Source: Sitta carolinensis (lineage: Eukaryota; Chordata; Aves; Passeriformes; Sittidae). Taken from it: a stretch of 64,000 nucleotides of DNA. Made by a program: the position numbers and the translations under genes. Every line of letters begins with the position of its first letter. Positions within the stretch are counted from its first letter, which is position 1. The stretch covers positions 15,616,234-15,680,233 of the forward strand of contig JAVUNC010000019.1 in NCBI GenBank assembly GCA_032173965.1, read 5' to 3'. Positions 25,201 to 36,700 of the stretch are shown one piece after another. Under the pieces are notes generated by a model. That model was not told where the DNA came from, did not search any database, and saw only the letters and a list, made by a program, of their open reading frames with translations.

Positions 25201-28200
25201 TTGTTTTTGCAAGTGCCCATCTTGGGAAGAGCGGGCTGAAAGTTTATAAGGTGCATCTGAAATCAGTTTTGTCCTCATAATATCCAAGTGCTCTGTGATG
25301 CAATGAATTGGAGAAAAGTACTCCTGATGCATATGGATTTTTTTAGCCAAATTAGAAGATGGCTTTTAAATCAAGTGCATATTCTGGATTTAAGTATTCT
25401 ACATGTAAAATGGGAATACTTCAGTTAATTCATGGATTTATTTTTAAGGTGATGTTCTTATATCATTGAATACTGCAATGATGCATATTTATAGAAAACA
25501 TCATTCTGTTCTATTTACAAAAAGCTTAAAGGTTAGGCAGGTGCAAGTGCTGGGCCTGGAAACAGTGGATGTCTGCCCAATTATGGAATTTATGTAAACC
25601 TAATTAACACATCCAATTAACTGTCTGATCCTGTTAGGCCAGAATTACGAAGAGCCAGAGGTGTTGCATTTTTGGGGGATTAACTTTTCTAGAAGGAAAA
25701 ATACAGTGCTCAGCAGAGATCCTGCAGCTTTGTCAGAGTTTTGTCACAAAGTTTGAGCAACGTAACTAATTCAGAATCTCGACTAATGACAGTACATTAA
25801 ACTTCAGGGCTCTGTGTAGGTCTGCTAGTTTTATTGTGTTTGTCATTCTGGCATCTGAATGTCTGGGGAAGAGACCTTTCTGAGCAACAGCAGGAGCGTT
25901 GAGAAGCAGACACCACATAGCAGACTCTTCTCCTGACTCTTGTACAGTTTTTACTGAAGGAATGTTTTATTTGGAAAAACACATCCTGTAAAGTGATCTT
26001 CTTTATAAAGATGGGGTTTTAAGCAATCTACATGTTGTTTCCACAAAGGACAAAACAGTTGATTAAACAAATTCAGATTCATCACATTTTTTTAATTTAC
26101 TATGGCTTTTTATTTCTAGGCCTCAAAGAAACTGCTGAAGAAATGGTCAAAAACAGGTTGGAAGGAAAGGATAACCTGACTCCATGGCAAAGATATCTAG
26201 AGAAGAAGAAAGAAAAAAGAAATCTTAAGAAAAAGAGAAAGGTAATGTTTATATTGGCCATTTGAGGTGGAGTTTTTTGTTTGTTTCCTTAATTTGTTGT
26301 TAATGTTTGTTTCAGATAAACAAAATCAATTGTCCAGCTGCCAGTGCTATTTTAAGGTTAGAATATGCAGTGGTCACTCACGTGGAAGTACTGAGAGTAC
26401 TTCATCAAACCTACAGAGCAAAAGGATATTCAGCATACTGCTAACCATACATATGCTTACACAAAACAACTTTGATCTACTTGTGCTGCTGTAAAGATAA
26501 ATTAGTCATAATCATAATTGGCTTTAATTTGCATTTTTAATGCATTAGAAGCGGTCTTTTTGCTGCTGTGTGCATATCAATTCAAAGTTGTTACGACAAT
26601 GATAGTTGTAAGTTTGGAAATTTTGGGGCTCAAATAATACAGACTTGTTTCCTAAAGCTGTAACAGCACAGAATTAATAGCTGCAAAGAATTATTCAAAT
26701 TTCAAATTGCAAGAGGGGGAAAAAAAAAAGCACGTGGCGTAGAGAATCTAGGTTCTCGAACTTCTTAAATTACTCCCAGTGTAACTCACATTGCTGAATA
26801 ACATTTCTAAGAGTAAACTCTACACCTTGAGTTACTCTGTGCATGTCAGTTTTAACTGGCACTTGATGGGTAACTTCTTTAAGCTGATAAGTGCTCAAAA
26901 CGGAGTAGCAGAGCAACTTTGTCTCACATAATATTCCTGTCCAGTTTGATAAATAAAAGTCAAGGAGCAAGGTGGATGGCACTCTACTACCAGTAAGAAA
27001 ATTGGTTCTTTTAAATCTAAACTCCAGCTCTTTGAAATTTGCAGCACAAAATGAACTTTCTTACTCAAGTTTGTCCCCAAGCATAGCTTTTGCAGAACAT
27101 AAAGTAAGGACATAACAGTGCTGCTCCTGTAATTTGTTGGAATGATTGTCTGATGCATCACAGTTTGGGGATATGCCTAATAAACAAGCATGAAAGAGGG
27201 CTGAAATTGTTGATTTGTCTTTACTCTCAATTTTTAGTGCTCTGGTTTTCTGATGTTCCATGTACAGTATTTCAGTTTTCAATAGCTACAAACAGAACAT
27301 CCCACGCCAGTGAAACTTAAACAATAGTTACACATTGATTGAAATAATGCTTGTGCTTTGTTACAGGCTGCTGCTGAGAGGGAAGAGAGTGAAGATGAGC
27401 TTCCACCTGACGTTGATCTCAATGACCCCTATTTTGCTGAAGAATTTGAGAAAACAGGTCAGTCAAGAGAGGCAATTTCTAGAGTAAATCTGCCCTTTTG
27501 TTAGACACTGAGTTTTCAAAACGAAGTCAGGCTGGACTAAACACAGAGATAGATTGTTCAGAATTAAATGAAGCAGGTGTCATTTGCCTAAAATTGCTGT
27601 TCCTGTAAAATTATGCATATTGTAATACATGAAATGGTAGGGAATATTCTCTTGGCTTTCACCAGAGACCATTAGTTATCCAGTTTCTGGGGATGGCTGT
27701 TAAAAACAAGCTGCTCCCCTAAGTATTCCAGAGAAAAGAACACCATTGCTTTTGAAGTCTTTCTTCTTTTTATATAGGAAGAGCCATATATGTATAGATC
27801 CCTTAGAAGCTTGGGTTAGCTACAAAAACATCAAATGCTTTTGCATCATAAACAAAGTTGTCTTTGAGAAGAAATCACTTTTCTCTTAGTCCGATACACC
27901 TTTTTACTGGAGTACTCTTGGCTGCTTAGAAACCCCCCAGTAGTGAAATGTAGTATTTTAGAAAATATCTTGCCCATTTCAGGTTTTTTTCATACCATTT
28001 ATACAAGCTTTTTATTCTGATGTTTAAATCAGCTTTTGCCATGGTAACAGCGAATTTATTTTGAGTGATTTTTCTGAGTAAAATCAATAAAGGTAAGTTT
28101 CTGATGATCCATACTTTTGGGAGCCAGATCCCAAGGGTGGCTCATATTTTTGTATATTAAAAGAAGAAAAATGGCATCAAAACAAAAGAAGAAAACAAAC

Positions 28201-31200
28201 ATAGAGAAGATAGCAACAGATTTACTAATATTGCCAGTCCATTGTTTGGTTGGGGGTTTTTTGAGCATAGAAGTGCAGATTCCATTTAAAAAGAGTAAAT
28301 TAATTTTCATTTTATACTTGCCAGCACAGGCAAGACAAAAGGCACGCTTTTATCCTGAATATTAAAATCTGTCCTAGGATAAAATCATTAACTAGTCCCC
28401 AAAATCTGGATGATTTTGTGCTTAATAATCTGAAATACAGAACAGTGGAGTGAGTCCTGTCCATGTTTAGGAAAAAACACCACAAAGTGTCATGCAGTGC
28501 TGTTTTCTGCCATGCTTTCTGTGTGGCTTGTGTAGAGGTTGAAGTAACTCATTGTCAGGATAACCATTCCTTCCACTAAATTGTTTAATTTTTCTTTAAT
28601 AGCAAGATTACCTAGGTGCATCTCACATATGATGTGTGATGTTCTCTGTGAAATCTCTGAAAAAATGTTTTCTTCTGCATGATGTGAGAAGTTGTTTCCT
28701 AAAGGGGCTCGGCTGTGAATGAGCTTATCTGCACATCTTTAAACCTTGTCCATAACATGGAGAACAGCCTTTAATGCTTGTGGAGTCTTTGAGGACAGTT
28801 AAGCACACATAAAGGTTAAGAAAGTGAAGCTTTTATCTTCAAGATTACTGATAATTGCTGAGGTGAGGGAGAAAACCAGAATGTGGTCAGCCTGGGGAAG
28901 TTCTAAAGGGACCGTGCAGTGGCTGGCTGGGAGCCAGTTTGCATTTCAGTGGTAATTACACAGCACAACTTTGGCTTTCACCAAGTTCACCCAGAACAGC
29001 CTCTGTCTCATAGCAGGGGTTGCTTTTAAGCACAACTTACCCAGTGAGGGAGAATGGGTTACAGTCATCTTTGAACTCAGCTGCAATTGTGCCAACTTTG
29101 TATTTAGGGTACAGGCAACTTAAATGACCATCGTTTTTCACAAGCCTTCCACAATTCCCCAGGAAGAGTGAAATTTCACCCTCAAATTGACTGTCAGATT
29201 ATTTTAGATTATGCTGAAGAAGCATTTGACAGGGTTTATTTGCAGAGTCATGTGAACCAGTGCAGAAGCTGAGGCTGCAGTAGTGCTGGATTCATTTGTT
29301 GGCTGTGACATGCATGGGTTTTGTGTAGCTTGGTTTCTGTCAAGCTGAGGCAGTTGAAGGGAAGCAAGAGTGTAAGAAGCTGCTGGACCAGGGCCCTAAA
29401 GACTCTGAGTGCTGTGAAAGGAGAACTGGAGTTAATGGGAAGTCTGCTAAAGCATGTGTTCCTCAGGTATGTCTTGTCCTGATAAGCAGGCAGTGATCTT
29501 ACACTGAGTGCTTCACCTTGAGAGAGGCAAGGTAGAACAAAGTCTTTGTGCCTGCTGTGCCCAAAAGCTGTCTGTGAGGGGTTCATGGTGGCACTTGCTT
29601 TGCACAGTTTTCATGTGACTTTTTAATAAAATGTCAGGTGCTGCAGATACATGGGGCTTGATGATGCATACTAGAAGCTTGGCTCTAGTTTCATATTGTC
29701 AAGGGAAAAAAAAAGTCACTTTCATTTTACACTGATGCCCATAGTGTTTCAAAACGCCTTGTAAGACTTGGGTTAGGCTTGGCCAGTTTCACTGTTCCTG
29801 CATCAGCTTCTGTGGGGTCTCAGAAACAGGAGACAGAATGACTCTTGTAGGCTAAACTGTTGAAAAATTAATAGCTAAATAGTGTAATTGCATATTAACA
29901 TGAGAGCAAGGTCCTGCTTTTGGAGATCACTGAACAGTTTCAGAGCACATTAGACCAGTAAACATAGTTTCTGTTGAACCTTTGAGGAATTCTTCACACA
30001 TTATTGTAACTCCTATTAGTTCCAAATCATTAGATGCCTTCTTGTGATCTACTTTATGATGTATGTAGGAATTCATGGCTTTTTAAAGACAGAAGGGAGC
30101 AGTAGGAGCGCAAGGACCTAAGAGCTTAGCAACAAAATCAGAGTATAGTTGTAGAACCTATACTTGAAAGATAAAGTAGATGATGAGATTCCTTTCCTGT
30201 GTGTCTTTGAAAAGTTTTTGAAACTGACTCAAGTTTCTAAGGCAGAGGTCTTGTGAGAGGAGTTTTTGATTTGGGGTCAGTTTCTGTGTCTGACATCTCC
30301 AAGTTATGATTAACTTCTACTGTCAGCTGCAAAGTTGTTGATGCCCAAAATTAATGTTGAAAACAAAGTTCTTGAGCTGAGAAAGGGTCGAATGGCAGCT
30401 TGAGTGGGGGTTACAGCAGAAACTGGACACTTTGTATGTTGGCTGGTGGCAGCTGCCAATTAGTTCTGTATCACACTGAACTATCTTCTGCTGTAGGTGG
30501 GAAAAATCCAATTAAAAGATGGCAGTGGGATGAAGTGCTAGGAAAAATCGGAGAGATTGCAATCTGTTTGCCATAAGTGTGCAACAAGTGTGTGTGGTGG
30601 GGCCAGCAGAATGTATGTGGGAAGAGGGACTGTGGCAGGAGTATGTTAAAAATACAGAAAATGATGCATTTGTGAATTTTCAGGCAGAACCATTTTCAGT
30701 ATGATACAAATTTTTGAGTCCCAAGGGTGATTATAGGTCCCAAACTGGTTTTATTAGCTGCATAGTGTCAAAGTAAAAAGTAAAGGGTTTACTTAATTTT
30801 TTTTTCATGGAGAAGAGCTCAGTTTGATACCATCTCCTTTGTCAGCTCCATCTGCAGCCACAGAAAGCTCTGAAGGCATCAGGATCACTTCTGTGATTCC
30901 CCATAGAGAGAAAGAGGAGGGAAGGTGACTTGAATGACTTTCCTTGGGGAAATGTGTGGAAAGAAAAGAAATTTACTCATCTGACTTCTCATATAATTGT
31001 CCCCAGTTGTATCTCTGTGCTCCTTTTCTGTAGTTTAGCCACTTCTGAAAGATAGAAAAGATTCCATAGTTGTTGAAGTCCTACAGAAGACATTTATTTC
31101 TTCCTTCTACATATTAACTTAAATTGTGTAGTTTAGGTAACAATCTCATACCTGAATCTGATTTTCCTGCACATTTTCTGGAACTAGTAAATGAACAGTT

Positions 31201-33360
31201 TTTAAAAAACTAAATCAGTTTTTGAGCTGATGACATTGTGCATCAGGATAGTTTATTTTTTCGTGGTGGTGGTTTGTTTCTTCTGGAGATGCATTTCCAG
31301 TTTGGAATCCATGTAGAAACTAGTCAAGGGAATAGTCAAGGCAGAAAAAAACCTTCCTCAAGAAATACATCCTCTTCCAGAGAGAATATCCTTAGTGATG
31401 TAACTTGACATGTGTCTGGCAAGTCTGTGTTTCTAGTCTGAGTACAAACCTGTCCTAACAAAATGAAGCCAAAGATCTTCCCTAAGAGTACCCCCAGTGG
31501 ACTGCAGTAAATTGCCTGGGAATGTCATTCCAAGCTCGAAGGTCAGAGTGTGTGGTTCAGGTCAGGAAACCTGCTTTTCCTGCTTTTTCTTGATCAAGAT
31601 CTACAGGAATTCCAAAGAGAATAATTGGATTCTGTAGGATTTATAAACAGATCTGTTTTCATTAGGAGTTGGGTTTCACTAATGTCTTATGCTGTTACTG
31701 TTCATTATGTCTGTCTAATCAGCACTGTGAATCTGAATGCTGAGGGAGCAGGGGAGCCTCCTCAGAACAATATTCAGTCTGGGCAGAGTCAATCACATTT
31801 TAATTCCCACTGGAAAACACCCTGGGAGTGGTGGGATGTCGTGGGTTTGCCTGCACTATCGTGCTGCTTCTCCCTACTATGGAAGATAGAGTAAAACCAT
31901 GGTTCTGACTTATTTGTGCCATTTGAATGCTGCTGCCTCTTTAAACTCAACTGAATTCAGTGGGGTTTTATTGCTTTAAGGCTTCTTGGGTTGTCTTAAC
32001 TTTCCACATCTGACCTTTAAATACTGACTGCAAGAAAATGAGATGTACTTAGAAGTACTAGCTGTAGGTAAATTATGCCCTCGTGCATAAGCTTGGATAA
32101 ATGTGTTCATGCCCTGTATTTGCACTTAGGTTTAAAGAAGAAGCCAGAATCAGTAGAAAGTACCTCAGAAGATGAAGATGAAGCTGAAAAACAGAAGGTA
32201 AAGTGATGTAAACTGTTTCATTGCATGAGCTCTGAAAATATTTGGTATGTGTTTGTGAGTGGAACTGCAGAATTTCATAGGATGGCAGTAGAATAAACCT
32301 ATACAATTTTAATAGTGAGATCTTTTGGAACAAAAACTACCAAGAAGAAGTTTGTGTCTTGGACAGTGCCAAGTTTTTACTTTTTTAACATCAGTATTGT
32401 ATGAAACATTTGTGAGTTCAAACCTTCTGCTGTATAGTTTTGTCCTTGAAGATTGAGTTATTTGCTATTTTGTGTTTTCTTTTCATTCTTCCTCGGAACA
32501 AGGTAACTAAAGAAATTGCTTAAATCCAGATATGTTCATCTTTATATCTAATAAGAAGGAAGTCAATTTGCAGTAATACTACTCCTCAAAACGTTAAAAG
32601 AATATTTTCATGGGATATATTTTATAATATGTATATATTACATTATGAAATAATACTGCCCAGATGACCCTTTTTCAACAGATTTAAATAAATATAGACT
32701 CGTGCAGGCTTTATTAATGAGATGCTAAACTTTTTCATAGAAAACTTTCATTGTGTATGTGGATTTTTTTATTTTGTAACAGGCTGAAATGGCCCTACTG
32801 ATGATGGATGATGAGGATGACACCAGAAAACATTTTAATTATAAAAAGATTGTAGAACAACAGAATTTGAGCAAGAAGAAAAAGAAACTTCTTATGAAAA
32901 AGAAAGAATTACTAGAAGATGACTTCCAGGTAATTGTGGACTTCTTGGCAGCAGATCCAGGAATCTCATGAGCTGTGACTTCTGAAGCAGCTCATGTTTT
33001 AAAAGCTTTGCTGTCATGGGAAGAGTTTACCTAAAATAAATGCTTCTTTCCTCCCTTCAGGTAAACGTTGCTGATACAAGATTCCAAGCCATGTTTACTT
33101 CTCCTTTGTTCAATTTGGATCCTTCAGACCCAAATTTCAAGAAGACAAAAGCAGTTGAAAAGATCCTGGAAGAGAAAGCTCGCCGAAGAGAAAAGAAGGA
33201 GCAAGATCTTAAGGAGGCAAACAAGGGTCTGGAGAACAAGATGCCAAAGAAAGGAGAGGTTGCCAAGAAAGCCATAGATCCTGCCCTATCAATGCTAATA
33301 AAGTCTGTCAAAAATAAAACTGAAGAGTTTCAGGCACGGAAGAAGCAGAAATTCAAATAA
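6607..33360 (+). CDS. ESF1: ESF1, nucleolar pre-rRNA processing protein (complete)
   Basis: ESF1 is a nucleolar protein needed for early pre-rRNA cleavage and 18S rRNA / 40S subunit production. Coding exons: 6607-7276, 7974-8302, 9069-9182, 9891-9991, 11100-11252, 12664-12778, 13724-13862, 19498-19659, 26120-26241, 27367-27457, 32130-32197, 32783-32929, 33061-33360. All introns are GT-AG and phases join without a break into 836 residues (human is about 851). Visible parts: N-terminal [20 protein letters not shown]; a Lys-rich low-complexity region; a long Glu/Asp/Ser tract (about 237-300); an RRM-like core from [20 protein letters not shown] (about 335) to [16 protein letters not shown]; a second acidic patch; Lys-rich coiled-coil segments; and a C-terminal NUC153-type motif (ADTRFQAMF...[15 protein letters not shown], about 741-768). 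Start M at 6607 ([10 protein letters not shown]) aligns with the human start and has A at -3. An in-frame ATG at 6580 would add nine residues. Confidence 0.97.
7277..7973 (+). other. ESF1 intron 2, no other feature
   Basis: Unique AT-rich intron of 697 bp. No repeat or RNA gene recognised. Confidence 0.6.
7974..8302 (+). CDS. ESF1: ESF1 exon 3 (acidic domain)
   Basis: It encodes residues 224-333. A dense Glu/Asp/Ser tract is followed by [20 protein letters not shown] and [14 protein letters not shown], both strongly conserved in ESF1. The acceptor is CTCAG, the donor GTAACA, and it ends in phase 0. Confidence 0.95.
8303..9068 (+). other. ESF1 intron 3, no other feature
   Basis: About 770 bp of unique intron ending in a TTTTCTTTCAG tract. 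Nothing else recognised. Confidence 0.6.
9069..9182 (+). CDS. ESF1: ESF1 exon 4 (RRM-like start)
   Basis: 38 codons (334-371), [20 protein letters not shown] onward to FSVK: the first strand and helix of the ESF1 RRM-like domain. Phase 0 on both sides. Confidence 0.96.
9183..9890 (+). other. ESF1 intron 4, no other feature
   Basis: About 710 bp unique intron. No repeat recognised. Confidence 0.6.
9891..9991 (+). CDS. ESF1: ESF1 exon 5
   Basis: It encodes [20 protein letters not shown] through NTTEDD (372-404) plus two bases of Gly405. The acceptor is TTATAG and the donor GG|GTATTA. Confidence 0.94.
9992..11099 (+). other. ESF1 intron 5
   Basis: 1.1 kb intron. Its middle (about 10340-10860) is more GC-rich than its flanks and holds a 22-bp near-perfect palindrome at 10800-10821. 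I cannot assign it to a known repeat family. Confidence 0.5.
10800..10821. repeat. 22-bp palindrome
   Basis: Arms TGATATCACT and AGTGATATCA are perfectly complementary around a 2-nt centre (GA). It lies in ESF1 intron 5. Confidence 0.8.
11100..11252 (+). CDS. ESF1: ESF1 exon 6
   Basis: It completes Gly405 and encodes [20 protein letters not shown] through SCSFIDL (406-455) plus two bases of Arg456. This is the second half of the RRM-like domain. Confidence 0.96.
11253..12663 (+). other. ESF1 intron 6, no other feature
   Basis: 1.4 kb AT-rich intron with several T-runs. No transposon or RNA gene recognised. Confidence 0.6.
12664..12778 (+). CDS. ESF1: ESF1 exon 7
   Basis: It completes Arg456 and encodes [20 protein letters not shown] through [14 protein letters not shown] (457-494). 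The acceptor is CTTTTAG and the donor GTATCT. Confidence 0.96.
12779..13723 (+). other. ESF1 intron 7, no other feature
   Basis: 945 bp. The open frames around 13276-13559 show no family resemblance. Nothing supported. Confidence 0.55.
13724..13862 (+). CDS. ESF1: ESF1 exon 8
   Basis: It encodes [20 protein letters not shown] through [20 protein letters not shown] (495-540) plus one base of Asp541. The acceptor TTTTAAG is a weak AAG type, but the frame on both sides fits. Confidence 0.93.
14016..14122 (-). mobile_element. CR1 3'-end fragment (antisense)
   Basis: The plus strand reads GCAGAATCACTAAATGGTTC then GACTGGAAGGGACCTTAAGG, the reverse complement of a CR1 3' end, followed by CCCATTGGCAGGGACACTTTCCACTGGAC-like text. 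It is only about 105 bp long. Confidence 0.8.
15878..16080 (-). mobile_element. CR1-like fragment (antisense), diverged subfamily
   Basis: It starts ATAGAATCATGGAGTACACT then CGGAAGGGACACATGAGGAT and CAACCACTAAACACCACCAG. This resembles antisense CR1 3' ends of an older subfamily. The right limit is uncertain. Confidence 0.6.
18510..19205 (+). mobile_element. CR1 LINE ORF2 fragment (reverse transcriptase, decayed)
   Basis: The frame at 18911-19165 encodes [20 protein letters not shown] followed by [10 protein letters not shown], the CR1 reverse-transcriptase block just before the first palm motifs. Upstream text (GACAACAATTGTCTGTATGA, AGGAGGATCTCCAGCC) fits the preceding linker. Frameshifts and stops break it, so it is an inactive relic in the same orientation as ESF1. 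Confidence 0.8.
19498..19659 (+). CDS. ESF1: ESF1 exon 9
   Basis: It completes Asp541 and encodes [20 protein letters not shown] then [19 protein letters not shown] through EIKWVP (542-594) plus one base of Gly595. It is a charged helical region. The acceptor is CTCCTAG and the donor GTAGGG. Confidence 0.95.
19660..26119 (+). other. ESF1 intron 9
   Basis: 6.5 kb intron. A relatively CpG-rich patch lies at about 20930-21120. An 82-residue open frame at 20060-20308 has a protein-like composition but no recognised family. The remainder is AT-rich unique sequence. No further exon of ESF1 is needed, since exons 9 and 10 join in phase. Confidence 0.55.
26120..26241 (+). CDS. ESF1: ESF1 exon 10
   Basis: It completes Gly595 and encodes [20 protein letters not shown] then [20 protein letters not shown] (596-635). 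This is a basic helical segment strongly conserved in ESF1. The acceptor is TTTCTAG and the donor GTAATG. Confidence 0.96.
26242..27366 (+). other. ESF1 intron 10, no other feature
   Basis: 1.1 kb unique intron with a short A-run near 26720. Nothing else recognised. Confidence 0.6.
27367..27457 (+). CDS. ESF1: ESF1 exon 11
   Basis: It encodes [20 protein letters not shown] then [10 protein letters not shown] (636-665) plus one base of Gly666. The [11 protein letters not shown] motif is conserved. The donor is GTCAGT. Confidence 0.95.
27458..32129 (+). other. ESF1 intron 11, no other feature
   Basis: 4.7 kb intron. No exon, RNA gene or recognisable transposon was found by eye. Open frames are short and carry no family signal. 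Confidence 0.5.
32130..32197 (+). CDS. ESF1: ESF1 exon 12
   Basis: 68 bp encoding [20 protein letters not shown] then QK (667-688) after completing Gly666. It is Ser/Glu-rich. The acceptor is CACTTAG and the donor GTAAAG. Confidence 0.92.
32198..32782 (+). other. ESF1 intron 12, no other feature
   Basis: 585 bp AT-rich intron. Nothing recognised. Confidence 0.6.
32783..32929 (+). CDS. ESF1: ESF1 exon 13
   Basis: 49 codons (689-737), [20 protein letters not shown] then [20 protein letters not shown] through EDDFQ. Phase 0 at both ends. The acceptor is GTAACAG and the donor GTAATT. Confidence 0.96.
33061..33360 (+). CDS. ESF1: ESF1 exon 14 (NUC153 motif, stop)
   Basis: It encodes residues 738-836 and ends at TAA 33358-33360. 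It contains the NUC153-type motif and the basic tail ...[10 protein letters not shown], a likely nuclear/nucleolar localisation signal. The acceptor is CCCTTCAG. Confidence 0.96.
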   Translation, partial: VNVADTRFQAMFTSPLFNLDPSDPNFKKTKAVEKILEEKARRREKKEQDLKEANKGLENKMPKKGEVAKKAIDPALSMLIKSVKNKTEEFQARKKQKFK

Positions 33361-33591
33361 CTGAACTTTGTTTTCACTCAGACTTTACTTCAGTCCCAGC
33401 CCTTCTAAGTGGAGACATCTGTTAAACTTACTGCAGCCTGCTCTAATTTCTGTCCACCTAAAATGTCCTGAAAAGTCATTTAACTCTGTTGGGGAATTTT
33501 GAAGTGCTCAGAGTAATAATCACTCTTTTCTTCTGCCACAACAAATACTGTTTTGCACATATGAAAGGAAATGATGGGTTTGGGGTGGTTA

Positions 33592-33738
33592 GTTTTGTAT
33601 CATGTCATCTCTTAGAAATCATAGAAATGCTGAAGATGGCTACAAAAATCATAATTATGAGTTTATGTTTGTTTTGTATCATGTCATCTCTTAAAAATCA
33701 TAGACGTGCTGAAGATGGCTACAAAAATCATAATTATG
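33592..33738. repeat. 79-bp tandem duplication in ESF1 3'UTR
   Basis: Two copies (33592-33670 and 33671-33738) begin GTTTTGTATCATGTCATCTC and both contain GCTGAAGATGGCTACAAAAA then TCATAATTATG. They differ at only a few positions. The second copy ends about 9 bp before a poly(A) signal. Confidence 0.9.
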
Positions 33739-33746
33739 GCTTTATA

Positions 33747-33752
33747 AATAAA
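33747..33752 (+). promoter_or_regulatory. ESF1: ESF1 poly(A) signal (proximal)
   Basis: AATAAA, 387 bp after the stop codon, is the first canonical signal downstream. A second AATAAA is at 33957-33962. Either or both may be used. Confidence 0.6.
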
Positions 33753-33769
33753 AAACCCAGTTCTGCAGA

Positions 33770-36700
33770 GGTTTATTGCTGAGACTAAGTGGTTTTAAAG
33801 TTTTTAATTGCACAGAGGTCTGTAAAACATACCTGTCTTGATAAAGAAGGTAATAATATTACTGCAAGTGGAAGAAATTTTGTACGCAAGTTTTTTGTAG
33901 ATTTTTAAAAGAGTGCATAAATGCTGTATTAATTTCTCCTTTAAATACTTGAAGGTAATAAAACTAATTAATGGTAATATTGCCATTTAGAAGTGTTTCA
34001 TTAAAAGACTTTGGAAATAAATAGTCTAAATAGGCCAAAAAGAATTTTGGGTACTAGCTGTGTTTTTTTCTTTCACGCCTAAATGAAATTACATCAAAAT
34101 AAACTTTTTGCTATTGTTATTACATTTCCTTGAATATGATACTTACACTTTTTTGTTTGTTTATAAAATGATTAGCTCTAAAACCTTTTTCTTTTTCCCC
34201 TTTAAAAAAAAGAAGTTTGAATCACTAATTACTAATTCAGATCACATCATCTAACCTCCATGATCCCAGATCAATGTGAGCAAAATCTGATGTGCTTTCT
34301 GTGTCTCCAGCAGAAGCATATCTGGAAAATCTTGTAAGAATCTAGAATTCCCTGCAATCCATATCCCTTGGTATAAACAAAACAAATGATGGTTTCAACT
34401 ATCTCATTCTTTTAAACATGAAAATAGGATCTAGAAGCTCCAACCTCTCAATATAAAAATACGATTTTAAAATATGATTTTACTTTTCACTTTCACTAGA
34501 TGTAACCAGCGAAAGGGAAGGCCATGAAGTAAAATAGCACATTAGAACCTGGGACTGTTCAAAGCAAGGCAAATAATTTTTCTAGCTTAGACTTATGGAG
34601 GTCTGTTATAAAGTCATTTGTCTCCAAGTTGGCAGCCTGCAGAGCTCATGTTGAATGTAAGCCAGGCCTTTAAAGCTCTTATATTACAAGTGGAAATCAC
34701 AAGAGGGTTTGATTTATTCAAAAACTGAGAAAGATCAGACAACAAGAGATGAAGAGCCATGTATGTTCTCAATCATTCCTTCCGTCTAAAAATTAAATGT
34801 ATTATTTCCAATTAATAGCAAGTTGGATTTTTGTTCTTTTCATAGGTTGATAGTATCCAAAAATAACAGTAAGTTGTGCCATCACATACTTTTTTAGCAA
34901 GCAAAGCTAACAACCAAAATACTGCGGGTTTTCTAAAGAAGGTCTTAGCAATTATATATGATCTGTATTTAGAAGTACTAGAGCAATTAGTTTGCTTTGC
35001 ATTTGTCTTAAATCATGTTAAATGCCTTAGTCAGGTTTTGTAGCTGTGATAAGAAAAACAACCCTGGTACTTCTGGTGGCACAGTAGTTTTCATTAATTC
35101 CTAGAATACTTTAAAGAACTGGAACTTTCTAAATGTAAAAATGGACCTTTTCATGTAGAGGACTAGGCTACTGCATTCCTGTAAGAAGCAAGACAAAGTG
35201 GTAGAACGGTCTGTTCTGAAGTTTTCTGTCCTTAACATACAGCATTATATATGGGAGTATTTCTGCCTGCGTTCTGGACCCAGTCTAGATAAATGTCACC
35301 TAAGGTCACTACTACTTTCTACCCCTCTCATCACTAAAATATGAGTAATCCCTGCTCAGGACTGTTCCAGCTCTGTATTTCAGCTGTGCAACTGTTGAGG
35401 TTTACACCATTGCTTGCAGCCCCCCATGAGCCCACTGGCAAACCCTGCTCCTCTCCCATCCTCACAGACACCCGACCCCTTGGCTGCTTGCCACAATTTC
35501 ATGGGCAAACGCTCCTGGACTGCACCCCATGAGCTCCTTGGCACTGCACAGATCCCTTGGCTTTGCATTGAAATCCTGCCCAGTGCACTTAGACCTTCCT
35601 CCTTTTGTATTTCTGGGACAAGGAAGGAGGGAAATAACAGCTGAGGCGGATGGGGTTTGTAGTGACTTCTGACAGTGGCATCAAGGATGGGCATTGTGTG
35701 AACAGAAAAACTGCCCAGAAAAAGTGCAGTCAGCACTGTGTGTGGCTGAACCGCTGCTCAAAGAGGCTGCCAGGTTATCCATGAACAATGCAAGTTAACA
35801 GAAGTGGGTACCAAAAGCACTGGGAATAGCAAAGGAATGGTTTAGGGTGGCTGTGACTGCTACAGGTGATTAAGAGGTGAAATCAATTCTGGGGAATGCA
35901 AAACCCTCAGGCATAAGCTGCTCCCCTTCCTCCTTGCCCTGCTTTTCCCCTTAGTTGTGCAACCAAAGAGGGAGTAGCTGCATGAGCTGGCCCAAGAGTG
36001 GAAGCCTTGGGCTTCAGAGGGTGTAGGGACAGGCTGCTCCTTGTCCTCAGCAGAATTAGGAACGACCCAGCACTGCCAGCTGGGACAGAGCCTGACATGA
36101 GCGGTGAGGAGAGATGCTTCGGGTGTTGGCCAAGAGTTTAAGGGAGTCCTTGCAGTTGGAGGGGGGAAAAGAAGGTCTGCAATTCTTGAACCAAGCAGAA
36201 GAAAGGCTTTTTTTCCCACCTATTTCTTGTTTGGTGAATTTTAGAGCTCCCTATAAGGAAGCTAAATGCAAGTGCCTAGGAACCAAAACCACATCAGAGA
36301 GAAAATCAAGCACACAGTACTTGTGAAATCAGCTCTGGCATTTGTTGCAGTTATCTAAAGACATGCTTTCCTTTAAGCTCAAATCTGACATGAAAATACC
36401 ATGTCAAGGGAAGCAGTAATCATTATTCTGTATTTTGGTGCCCAAGTGCTCAACTGTTTTGCCAGCAGGCTATCCATTTTCATTCATTTTAATGAAATAA
36501 AAGCCACAACCTTTATGCTACACAGAAGCTCATCTGTCTCATGCATGGATGATCACCTCAACCCAGAAGAGGAGAATGGACACTTCAGTGAACATCCCAA
36601 GTGTCAGCAGGGAACAATTCTGTGCTCTGTATGCCCTCTGTGGAGGAGCAGAAATTCTTCACAGGGTGCTTTTCTTAAGAGGCCCAAAATTCACCTTTGA

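Noticed and set aside
35380..36219. Open frames of about 118 residues downstream of ESF1.
   Set aside because: No homology recognised, open on both strands, no splice or promoter context.
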